Below, piece by piece: positions 1-6,685 of a stretch of 21,902 nt of DNA. The stretch comes from JAYFRE01 sp034926235 (GTDB lineage Bacteria > Pseudomonadota > Alphaproteobacteria > Rhodospirillales > Magnetospirillaceae): contig JAYFRE010000098.1 in the NCBI GenBank assembly GCA_034926235.1, forward strand, positions 1-21,902. The letters are read 5' to 3'. The number at the start of each line of letters is the position of its first letter. Position 1 is the first letter of the stretch. The notes beneath the pieces are model-generated. The model was given only the letters and a program-made list of their open reading frames with translations, was not told where the DNA came from and did no database searches. A program made the translations under genes and the position numbers.

Positions 1-1228
1 TGTCGGCGGGGCGCTTTTCCATCACCACGGCGACGATCTGCGGGATGACGTCGCCGGCGCGCTGGACGATCACCGTGTCGCCGATGCGGATATCCTTGCG
101 CGCGATTTCGTCTTCATTGTGCAAGGTGGCGCGGCTGACCACCACCCCGCCGACGGTGATTGGTTCCAGCACGGCGCGGGGGGTCAAAGCGCCGGTGCGG
201 CCAACCTGGATGTCGATGCCGCGCAGGATGGTCTGTGCCTGTTCGGCCGGGAATTTATGCGCGACGGCCCAGCGCGGGGTGCGGTCGCGCCGGCCCAGCC
301 GTTCCTGCCAGTCCAGCCGGTCGACTTTGTAGACGACGCCGTCGATGTCGTAATCGAGGGTGGCGCGCCTTTCGCCCATTTCGGTGAAGAAGGCCAGGGC
401 CTCGTCGGCGTTTTTGGCCCGGCGGATGAGCGGATTGACCGGGAAACCCCAGCCCTTGAGCCGGTCTAGGAAACCCATATGGGTTTCGGCCACCGGTTCC
501 GATATCTCGCCCAGGGCGTAGCAGAACAGGCTCAAGGACCGGCTGGCGGTGATGGCGGGGTCGAGCTGGCGCAGGCTGCCGGCGGCGGCATTGCGCGGAT
601 TGGCGAAGATCTTGCCGCCGGTAGCGGTGTTGGCCGCGTTCAGCGCCAGGAAATCGGCGCGTTTCATATAGACCTCGCCGCGTATTTCCATGAGGGCGGG
701 CGCAGGGCCGGTCAGGGATCGCGGCAATTCGGCCAGGGTCATCAGATTCTGGGTGACGTCCTCGCCCTCGGTGCCGTCGCCGCGTGTCGTGCCTTGGACG
801 AAGACGCCGTCCCGGTAGAGCAGATTGACCGACAGACCGTCGATTTTGGGCTCCGCTACCAGCGTGACGTCCTCTTCTGGGGAGAGCATCAGGAAGCTGC
901 GGATCTGGTCGATGAAATCGATCAGCGCCTCGGGCGTGAAAATGTCGGCCAGAGACAGCATCGGCTGCAGATGGGGAATGGCGCGGAAACCCCGTACCGG
1001 TTTTGCACCGACCTGATGGCTGGGGCTATCGGGGCGGACCAGATGGGGAAAGCGTTCCTCGATCGCGTCGTTGCGCTGGCGCAAGGCGTCGTAATCGGCA
1101 TCCGACAGGGACGGGGCGTCGTCCTGGTAATAGGCGCGGTCGTGACGGGCGATCTCGTCGGCCAGACGCGCGAGTTCGGCCTCGGCCTCGATCTCGGTCA
1201 GGCCGTCTACAGGTATTTCAGCGGACAT
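1..1228 (-). CDS. ligA: NAD+-dependent DNA ligase LigA, N-terminal part (gene runs off the left edge)
   Basis: Seals nicks in duplex DNA using NAD+, in replication and repair. The 409 complete codons cover domain Ia (about residues 1-80, with the NAD+-binding AYYQDD segment at 32-37), the adenylation domain and the start of the OB fold. The nucleotidyl-acceptor lysine is K128 in AEPKIDGLSVN. Further family motifs follow: NPRNAAAGSLRQLD, DGVVYKVD and RWAVAHKFPAEQ, then the OB-fold stretch VGRTGALTPRAVLEP. Family members are usually about 670-700 residues, so the zinc finger, HhH and BRCT domains lie outside the window. The ATG at 1228 overlaps the recN stop by 11 bases and has no clear Shine-Dalgarno, so translation is probably coupled to recN (inference). 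No frame break is seen in the visible part. Confidence 0.97.
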   Translation of the reverse strand, partial: MSAEIPVDGLTEIEAEAELARLADEIARHDRAYYQDDAPSLSDADYDALRQRNDAIEERFPHLVRPDSPSHQVGAKPVRGFRAIPHLQPMLSLADIFTPEALIDFIDQIRSFLMLSPEEDVTLVAEPKIDGLSVNLLYRDGVFVQGTTRGDGTEGEDVTQNLMTLAELPRSLTGPAPALMEIRGEVYMKRADFLALNAANTATGGKIFANPRNAAAGSLRQLDPAITASRSLSLFCYALGEISEPVAETHMGFLDRLKGWGFPVNPLIRRAKNADEALAFFTEMGERRATLDYDIDGVVYKVDRLDWQERLGRRDRTPRWAVAHKFPAEQAQTILRGIDIQVGRTGALTPRAVLEPITVGGVVVSRATLHNEDEIARKDIRIGDTVIVQRAGDVIPQIVAVVMEKRPAD

Positions 1229-2888
1229 GGGCGGCTTTCAGCAAGGCGTCGGCGGCGGCGCGGGCGGGATCGGTGATTTTGGCCCCCGAAAGCATGCGGG
1301 CGATTTCCTCGCGCCGTTCGGCCAGAGAAAGGGCGGCGACGCGGGTCACGATTGCGTCCGAGCCATCCTCGCCTTTCGCCACGCGCCAATGATGGGAGGC
1401 GCGCGCCGCGACCTGGGGCGAATGGGTGACGGCCAGAACCTGCATCCGTTCGGCCAGGCGGGCCAGCCTTTCACCCACGGCGTCGGCGACGGCCCCGCCG
1501 ATGGCGTTGTCCACCTCGTCGAAAACGATCGTGTCCGCGCCGCCGATTTCGGCCAGCACGACTTTCAAGGCCAGCATCAGACGCGACAATTCCCCGCCCG
1601 AAGCGATGCGTGCCAATGGCGCGGGCTCGGCGCCCGGATTGGTGGCGACTTCAAACGCGATTCCATCGATGCCGGTTTCCCCCCAATTCTCTTCGGCCAA
1701 GGGGGTGATCCGGGTTTGGAAGCGGGCGCGATCCAGTTTCAGCGGCGCTAACTCGCCGGCCACCGCCCGGTCGAGCGCCTGGGCGGTTTCGGTGCGGGCG
1801 GCGGACAGGGCGCGGGCGGCGTCGCGATAGGCGGCCTTTGCTTCTTTTTCCTGCCGGGTCAGCTTTTCCAGTCCATCCGCCCCGGCGTCCAGCGCGCTGA
1901 GTTCGTCTTGCATGCGCTGCAAAAGAGCGGGCAGGGAATCGGTATCGGTGCCGTGCTTGCGGGCCAGCGCGCGCAGCGCGAACAGGCGTTCCTCGATCGT
2001 TTCCAGCGCCTTGGGGTCGAGATCGATCGAGCTGGCGGCATGGTCCAGCAGGTTGGTAGCCTCGGCGGCTTCGATGGCGGCGCGATCAAGCGCCTCGATC
2101 ACCGGATCGAGCAGCCCTTGCGCCTTGTCGGCCACGCGCCCCAGCGCGCGGGACGCGCCGTTCAGCGCCGTTTCCGCACCGTTGTCGCGGGACAAAAGCG
2201 CGCGGGCCTGCCGGATCGCTTCGATCAATTTCTCGGCATGGATCAGGGTCTGGCGGCGCTCGGCCAGGTCGCTTTCCTCGCCGGGGCGGGGCGACAGCGC
2301 CGTCAATTCTTCGACCGCGTGGCGCAGAAACGCTTCTTCGGCTCCGGCGCGGGCCAGAGCCTGTCCGGCGTCGTCCAAACGCCGCCGGGCGTCCTTCCAG
2401 GCGGTAAAAGCGGTGCGTACGGGGGTAAGATCGAGCTGTCCGAAGGCATCGAGATGGGCGCGGTGGGTTGCCGCGTTCAACAGACCATAGGTCTCGAACT
2501 GGCCGTGGATTTCGACCAGAAGCTCGCCGATCCGGCGCAGGAGTCCCGCTCCGACCGGCTGATCATTGACGAAGGCGCGCGACCGGCCTTCCGCTGAGAC
2601 GATGCGCCTTAAGGTCAGCTCGTCCTCGTCGCCGATCTCTTGCTCGGCGAGCAAGGCGTGAACCGGATGGCCGGGCGGCGGGGCGAAACTGGCGGTCACG
2701 GACAATTGAGCCGCCCCGCGCCGGACCAGGGCGCTGTCCGAACGCGCGCCGAGCGCCAGCCCCAATGAGTCGAGCAGAATCGACTTTCCGGCCCCCGTTT
2801 CCCCGGTCAGGGCGGACAGGCCGGAATCGAACGCAAGGTCGAGCCGGTCGATAAGGACCACATTTTGGATCGACAGCCCCGTCAGCAT
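1218..2888 (-). CDS. recN: DNA repair ATPase RecN
   Basis: SMC-like cytoplasmic ATPase acting in recombinational repair of double-strand breaks. It has 556 residues, the usual family size. The Walker A motif GETGAGKS is at 29-36. Two Ala/Glu/Arg-rich coiled-coil arms span about 160-240 and 290-380. The ABC signature ASGGELSR is at 429-436, Walker B DTIVFDEVD at 452-460 and the switch histidine in AVTHSPQVAA near 489. The Q-loop region reads HGQFET (128-133), where many homologues have HGQH. The segment after Walker B reads NAIGG, where TGIGG-like or RGVGG-like forms are usual. The start is the ATG at 2888, 13 bases after the bamD stop. Its upstream AAGG is weak, so coupling to bamD is likely. 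The gene end overlaps ligA. Confidence 0.97.
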   Translation of the reverse strand: MLTGLSIQNVVLIDRLDLAFDSGLSALTGETGAGKSILLDSLGLALGARSDSALVRRGAAQLSVTASFAPPPGHPVHALLAEQEIGDEDELTLRRIVSAEGRSRAFVNDQPVGAGLLRRIGELLVEIHGQFETYGLLNAATHRAHLDAFGQLDLTPVRTAFTAWKDARRRLDDAGQALARAGAEEAFLRHAVEELTALSPRPGEESDLAERRQTLIHAEKLIEAIRQARALLSRDNGAETALNGASRALGRVADKAQGLLDPVIEALDRAAIEAAEATNLLDHAASSIDLDPKALETIEERLFALRALARKHGTDTDSLPALLQRMQDELSALDAGADGLEKLTRQEKEAKAAYRDAARALSAARTETAQALDRAVAGELAPLKLDRARFQTRITPLAEENWGETGIDGIAFEVATNPGAEPAPLARIASGGELSRLMLALKVVLAEIGGADTIVFDEVDNAIGGAVADAVGERLARLAERMQVLAVTHSPQVAARASHHWRVAKGEDGSDAIVTRVAALSLAERREEIARMLSGAKITDPARAAADALLKAAHVR

Positions 2889-2901
2889 GGCCGCCGGGGC
2901 C

Positions 2902-3738
2902 TTATTCCAGCCCGATCCAGCCGAGCCAGCTCGATCCCTTCTTGCCGTAAGGAGGGTCGGCCTTTTCGCCGGTCACCAGGGTGTAGCTGTCTTCGTACCA
3001 GATATTGCCGGGGTAATTATAGCCCAGCACGGCCGCCGTCTTCTTGGCCGCGTCTTCCAGCCCCAGCGCCTCATAGCATTCGATCATGCGGTGCATGGCT
3101 TCGGGCACATGGGTGGTGGTCTGATAGTCGTCAAGCACGGTGCGGTAGCGGTTGATCGCCGCCGTATATTGCTGCTGATTCTGGTAATAGCGCCCGATCG
3201 CCATTTCCTTGCCGGCCAGATGGTCGCGGGTCAGGTCGATCTTCATGCTGGCGTCGAGCGCGTATTTGGTGCCCGGAAAGCGGCGGACGACTTCCTGCAA
3301 GCTGTCGAGCGCCTGGCCGGTGATCTTCTGATCCCGCGAGACGTCGGCGATCTGTTCGTAATAGCAGAGCGCTTTCAGATAATAGGCATAAGCGATGTCG
3401 CGATGGCCGGGATGAAGCTGGATGAAGCGGTCCAGCGCTATGACCGCCTCGTCGAACTTGCTGTTCTGGTACTGGGCGTAGGCAGCCATCAGCTGCGCCT
3501 TGGTCGCCCATACGGAATAGGGATGCTGGCGTTCGACCTCGTCGAATTCCTTGGCCGCCGTTTTGTATTCGCTGCGGGACAAGCTGTTCATGGCCGAATT
3601 ATAGAGCTCCTCGACCGGGCGCTCCTGATAGGCGTCCTTATCCTTGTCTTTGGTGGAGGAACAGCCGCCTAGGAAACCGGCCAGGCCAAAAGCCAGCACG
3701 GCGGCGGAAAGGAAACGCATTGGCGGGGAGATCGGCAT
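2902..3738 (-). CDS. bamD: Outer membrane assembly lipoprotein BamD (ComL/YfiO family)
   Basis: Essential lipoprotein of the BAM complex, which inserts beta-barrel proteins into the outer membrane together with BamA. It has 278 residues, about the family length. The N-terminus is a lipoprotein signal: hydrophobic residues 9-22, then lipobox LGGC with the acylated cysteine at C26 and a charged linker (SSTKDKDKD). The rest is a run of TPR-like helices, including YNSAMNSLSRSEYKTAAKEF, the ALDRFIQLHP repeat and AAINRYRTVLDDY. The listed start is ATG 3738. M7 at 3720 would still give a complete signal peptide, and neither start has a strong Shine-Dalgarno. It is separated from lpxC by 78 bases carrying a promoter candidate and probably leads a bamD-recN-ligA unit (inference). 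Confidence 0.95.
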   Translation of the reverse strand: MPISPPMRFLSAAVLAFGLAGFLGGCSSTKDKDKDAYQERPVEELYNSAMNSLSRSEYKTAAKEFDEVERQHPYSVWATKAQLMAAYAQYQNSKFDEAVIALDRFIQLHPGHRDIAYAYYLKALCYYEQIADVSRDQKITGQALDSLQEVVRRFPGTKYALDASMKIDLTRDHLAGKEMAIGRYYQNQQQYTAAINRYRTVLDDYQTTTHVPEAMHRMIECYEALGLEDAAKKTAAVLGYNYPGNIWYEDSYTLVTGEKADPPYGKKGSSWLGWIGLE

Positions 3739-3772
3739 TACATGCTCTGTCGAATAGGGGCGGACCGGCGAG

Positions 3773-3781
3773 ACTATAGCA
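3773..3781 (-). promoter_or_regulatory. Candidate extended -10 promoter element for bamD
   Basis: On the minus strand this reads TGC followed by TATAGT, an extended -10 form with five of six matches to TATAAT. It lies 34 bases before the bamD ATG at 3738, in the 78-base lpxC-bamD gap. No good -35 hexamer is found 16-18 bases upstream, as is typical of extended -10 promoters. This is a motif match only. Confidence 0.35.
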
Positions 3782-3816
3782 TGCCGTCCCGCAAATGCGA
3801 CAGGCGCTAAGGTGTG

Positions 3817-4833
3817 TTAAGCGCTGGCAAGAACGCGGGCGTGGGAGACGTCTTCCGACAGGGCGGAAGAGTCCTTGCTGCCAAGAATGGTCCATTCCCA
3901 GGCGCTGTCGTCGGCGAACAGGGCGCGCAGCAGGCGATTATTCATCGCATGGCCCGGACGGATGCCGTGATAAGCGCCCAGGATCGGCGCGCCGGCCAGA
4001 TAGAGATCGCCGATGGCGTCCAGCGTCTTGTGGCGGACGAACTCGTCGTCATAGCGCAGCCCTTCCTCATTGAGGATGGACGAGCCGTCCGACGCGATGA
4101 CCACGGCATTGTCCAGCGAACCGCCACGGCCCAGCCCGGCGGCGCGCATCGCGGACACTTCCTGCTCGAAGCCGAAGGTGCGCGCGCGGCTGATGTCGCG
4201 GCGGAAACCGTTTCCGGTCAGGCGGATCGTGCAATCCTGACGGCCGATGGTGGGCGTCGGGAAATCGATCTGGACCCGGAAGGAGGAATGGCGGGCGGGC
4301 GCCAGCGAGGCGCGCTTGCCGTCATCTTCGACATGAACGCGCTTTAGGATGCGGATCGCCATGCGGGGCGCGTCCTGGACGGCGATGCCGGCGCATTCGA
4401 TCAGGAACAGGAAGGGAAAAGCGCTGCCGTCCATCACCGGCACTTCCCCGCCATTGATGTCGATCAGGGCGTTGTCGATGCCGGCGCCGGCCAGGGCCGC
4501 CATCAGATGTTCGATGGTGCGCACGCCGATGCCGTCTTCGTTCGACACGCAGGTGTTGAGGCGGGTGTCGGACACGCTGGCCCAATGGGCCGGGACCAGC
4601 GCGCCGCGGCCGGCGATATCGGTCCGGCGGAAAACGATGCCGCTGCCCACGGGGGCGGGGTTCAGGGTCATCGAAACCTTGGCGCCGGAATGAAGGCCGA
4701 TCCCGGAGCAATGGATCGGGTTCTTCAGGGTGTGCTGCTTTGCGAAAGGAAGCGCGCCATTCCCGGACGAGACAGATCGGGAAGCGCTGTCCGTGGCGGG
4801 GAAGGTGTTGATGGAAACGGAGCTGTCGAACAT
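3817..4833 (-). CDS. lpxC: UDP-3-O-acyl-N-acetylglucosamine deacetylase LpxC
   Basis: Zinc-dependent cytoplasmic deacetylase catalysing the first committed step of lipid A synthesis. It has 338 residues. The sequence shows HCSGIGLHSG at 41-50, TIEHLMAAL at 107-115, DGSAFPF at 135-141, RHKTLDAIGDLYLAG at 267-281 and GHAMNN at 294-299. The zinc ligands are H109, H268 and D272, with E108 and H295 as catalytic residues. These align with E. coli H79, H238, D242, E78 and H265 at a constant offset of 30. The offset reflects an extra Ser/Thr-rich N-terminal segment. ATG 4833 is the only usable start: an in-frame TAA lies 27 bases upstream and no ATG, GTG or TTG occurs in the extension. The Shine-Dalgarno is weak. 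It follows ftsZ but has its own promoter candidate. Confidence 0.97.
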   Translation of the reverse strand: MFDSSVSINTFPATDSASRSVSSGNGALPFAKQHTLKNPIHCSGIGLHSGAKVSMTLNPAPVGSGIVFRRTDIAGRGALVPAHWASVSDTRLNTCVSNEDGIGVRTIEHLMAALAGAGIDNALIDINGGEVPVMDGSAFPFLFLIECAGIAVQDAPRMAIRILKRVHVEDDGKRASLAPARHSSFRVQIDFPTPTIGRQDCTIRLTGNGFRRDISRARTFGFEQEVSAMRAAGLGRGGSLDNAVVIASDGSSILNEEGLRYDDEFVRHKTLDAIGDLYLAGAPILGAYHGIRPGHAMNNRLLRALFADDSAWEWTILGSKDSSALSEDVSHARVLASA

Positions 4834-4913
4834 TACCGGATCAATCCCATAGGCTGTCGCTTATTTTCGTGATGCTAGGTCTAACAGCCGGGGGAACACC
4901 TTACAAATCAATC

Positions 4914-4942
4914 ATTATTACGAATTGTTACGCTCCTGGCAG
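4914..4942 (-). promoter_or_regulatory. Candidate sigma-70-type promoter for lpxC
   Basis: The minus strand carries CTGCCA (4942-4937, four of six matches to the -35 consensus), a 17-base spacer, and AATAAT (4919-4914, five of six matches to the -10 consensus). It sits in the most AT-rich part of an otherwise GC-rich window, downstream of the two ftsZ stem-loops. It would give a leader of about 70 bases before the lpxC ATG. Motif evidence only. Confidence 0.4.
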
Positions 4943-4958
4943 CCCTTGAAATGAAGAC

Positions 4959-5013
4959 GGCAACCGACCCTATCCCCCCCGAAGGGCCAGGGGGGGGATA
5001 AGGACCGGTTGCC
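4959..5013 (-). terminator. Long stem-loop behind ftsZ with C/G homopolymer arms (terminator or mRNA-end structure)
   Basis: The outer arms GGCAACCG (4959-4966) and CGGTTGCC (5006-5013) are perfect 8-base complements. After a short internal mismatch, the TAT and seven-C run (4971-4980) pairs with the eight-G run and ATA (4990-5000). Read as minus-strand RNA, the tip can also fold as CCC-UUCG-GGG, an especially stable tetraloop. No U tract follows on the minus strand, so it is not a textbook intrinsic terminator. Pausing, Rho-assisted termination or protection of the ftsZ mRNA end are alternatives. Confidence 0.6.
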
Positions 5014-5017
5014 GGGA

Positions 5018-5044
5018 CCGGACGCCTTGGAATAAGGCGTCCGG
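5018..5044 (-). terminator. Perfect 11-bp stem-loop immediately after ftsZ
   Basis: CCGGACGCCTT (5018-5028) and AAGGCGTCCGG (5034-5044) are perfect reverse complements around a 5-base loop. The structure begins 12 bases after the ftsZ stop and is followed after four bases by the larger stem-loop. It has no U tract. Position and strength suggest that the pair punctuates the dcw transcript before lpxC (inference). Confidence 0.6.
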
Positions 5045-5056
5045 AAGAGATCGACG

Positions 5057-6640
5057 CTAGTTGGCCTGACGACGCAGGAAGGCCGGAATGTCGATCATGT
5101 CTTCTTCAGCGTCGCGCGAAGAGGGCAGGCGGTCTGCCGGGCTGATCCGGGTGGGGCGGATGCCGGCCGGATGCGCCGATTGCTGCGGCGCGGGCGTTTC
5201 CCGGGGCCGTTCCGGCGCGGGCTGGGCCGGTTCCTGGGCGTGGGCCGCGGCGCGGGCGTGGCTGGCCAGCCGGCTCAAGAAGCCGACCGTGCGGCGCGGC
5301 GATTCCTCGTCCAGATGCGATTCCGGCAGACCGGGCTCGATCTCGGGCTCCTTGCGCTCATAGGCGACCGAGGTCTGAAGCCTGGGTTCCGGCGTGCCGA
5401 TGCGCAACGACCCCTGGACCGGCTGCTGGCCCTGAGCCATGGGCTGAGGGCGGCGCTGCGCCGTCAGGGGCGGCTGCTGGGGCTGGGCGTGACCAGCGGC
5501 GGGCTGCTGATGCTGCTGGGGCTGACGCGGTGCGAAAGCGGGCGCTTCCGCCGCCGGGGCGGGGCGGAACATGGGCTGCTGGGCGGCGGGCTGCGCCGGA
5601 GACGCCGGCTGAGCGGGCTGGGACGCAGCGATTCGCTCGCTTAAGGAGATCAAGCCGGGCTGCTGGCCTTCGGCTTCGACCGCATCGATGCCGGTGGCGA
5701 CCACCGAAACGCGCATCTTGCCGTCCATCTTGTCGTCGAAGGTCGCGCCGAAGATGATGTTGGCTTCGGGATCGACCTCGTCGCGGATGCGGTTGATCGC
5801 CTCGTCCACCTCGAACAAGGTGATGTCGCGTCCGCCGGTGACATTGACCAGAACGCCGCGCGCGCCCTTCATCGAGATGTCTTCCAGCAGCGGGTTGTTG
5901 ATCGCGGCTTCGGCGGCGTCCAAGGCTCTCTTTTCGCCTTCGGCTTCGCCGGTGCCCATCATCGCCTTGCCCATCTCGCTCATCATCGTGCGGATGTCGG
6001 CGAAATCCAGATTGACCAGGCCGGGCATGACCATCAGATCGGTCACGCCGCGCACGCCCGCATACAGCACATCGTCCGCCATCTTGAAGGCGTCGGCGAA
6101 GGTGGTGCGTTCGGACGCGACCCGGAACAGATTCTGGTTGGGGATGATGATCAGCGTATCGACGTGGCGCGACAGTTCTTCCAGGCCCTGTTCGGCCAGA
6201 CGCATCCGGTGGCGGCCTTCGAAATGGAAGGGCTTGGTCACCACGCCCAGGGTCAGGATGCCGCTTTCGCGCGCGGCCTTGGCGATCACCGGCGCAGCGC
6301 CGGTGCCGGTGCCGCCGCCCATGCCGGCGGTGATGAAGACCATGTTGCTGCCCTGAAGTTCGTTCAGGATTTCGTCCAAGGATTCCTCGGCGGCGGCGTG
6401 GCCGATGTCGGGCCGTGCACCCGCGCCCAGACCCTGCGTGACCGCCTGGCCCAGCTGGATGCGCCGGTCCGCGCGGGACTGCGTCAACGCCTGGGCGTCG
6501 GTGTTGGCGACGATGAAATCGACGCCTTCCAGTTGCGACTGGATCATGTTGTTGACAGCGTTGCCGCCGGCTCCGCCGATACCGATGACAGTGATTCTCG
6601 GCTTCATTTCGCCGCTATTGTCGGGGTGGAAATTGATCAC
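5057..6640 (-). CDS. ftsZ: Cell division GTPase FtsZ
   Basis: Tubulin-like GTPase forming the cytokinetic Z ring at mid-cell. It has 527 residues, much longer than E. coli FtsZ (383). The GTPase core shows GIGGAGGNAVNNM at 20-32, the signature GGGTGTG at 108-114 and the T7-loop stretch NLDFADIRTMM at 210-220. A long Gln/Pro/Ala-rich linker spans about 325-512, interrupted by a basic, hydrophobic stretch at 449-467. The conserved C-terminal peptide, ending IDIPAFLRRQAN, binds FtsA and other partners. The start is GTG 6640, chosen because GGAGGG lies 8 bases upstream. The next ATG (M12) would remove an N-terminal extension common in alphaproteobacterial FtsZ. It follows ftsA after 45 bases and precedes two stem-loops. 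Confidence 0.98.
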   Translation of the reverse strand: MINFHPDNSGEMKPRITVIGIGGAGGNAVNNMIQSQLEGVDFIVANTDAQALTQSRADRRIQLGQAVTQGLGAGARPDIGHAAAEESLDEILNELQGSNMVFITAGMGGGTGTGAAPVIAKAARESGILTLGVVTKPFHFEGRHRMRLAEQGLEELSRHVDTLIIIPNQNLFRVASERTTFADAFKMADDVLYAGVRGVTDLMVMPGLVNLDFADIRTMMSEMGKAMMGTGEAEGEKRALDAAEAAINNPLLEDISMKGARGVLVNVTGGRDITLFEVDEAINRIRDEVDPEANIIFGATFDDKMDGKMRVSVVATGIDAVEAEGQQPGLISLSERIAASQPAQPASPAQPAAQQPMFRPAPAAEAPAFAPRQPQQHQQPAAGHAQPQQPPLTAQRRPQPMAQGQQPVQGSLRIGTPEPRLQTSVAYERKEPEIEPGLPESHLDEESPRRTVGFLSRLASHARAAAHAQEPAQPAPERPRETPAPQQSAHPAGIRPTRISPADRLPSSRDAEEDMIDIPAFLRRQAN

Positions 6641-6685
6641 GATGTTGGCCCTCCGTGCTCGCTTTTAAAACCTTGTGCTCGTCGA
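6641..6685 (-). promoter_or_regulatory. ftsA-ftsZ gap: ftsZ ribosome binding site and a repeat around TTTTAAAA
   Basis: GGAGGG (6654-6649 on the minus strand) lies 8 bases before the GTG start of ftsZ and decides that start. Upstream of it, the plus-strand heptamer gtgctcg occurs twice as a direct repeat (6655-6661 and 6675-6681), 20 bases apart, flanking the palindrome TTTTAAAA at 6663-6670. This could be a binding site for an ftsZ regulator. The role of the repeat is inference; the ribosome binding site is well supported. Confidence 0.55.

Noticed and set aside
479..1276. 265-codon open frame on the plus strand
   Set aside because: Antisense to ligA, whose minus-strand frame carries the KIDG active site and other ligase motifs and runs off the edge.
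4959..5044. Reading the ftsZ-lpxC inverted repeats as a mobile-element end or small CRISPR-like array
   Set aside because: The two stems differ in sequence, there are no repeated units or spacers, no target duplication and no transposase nearby.
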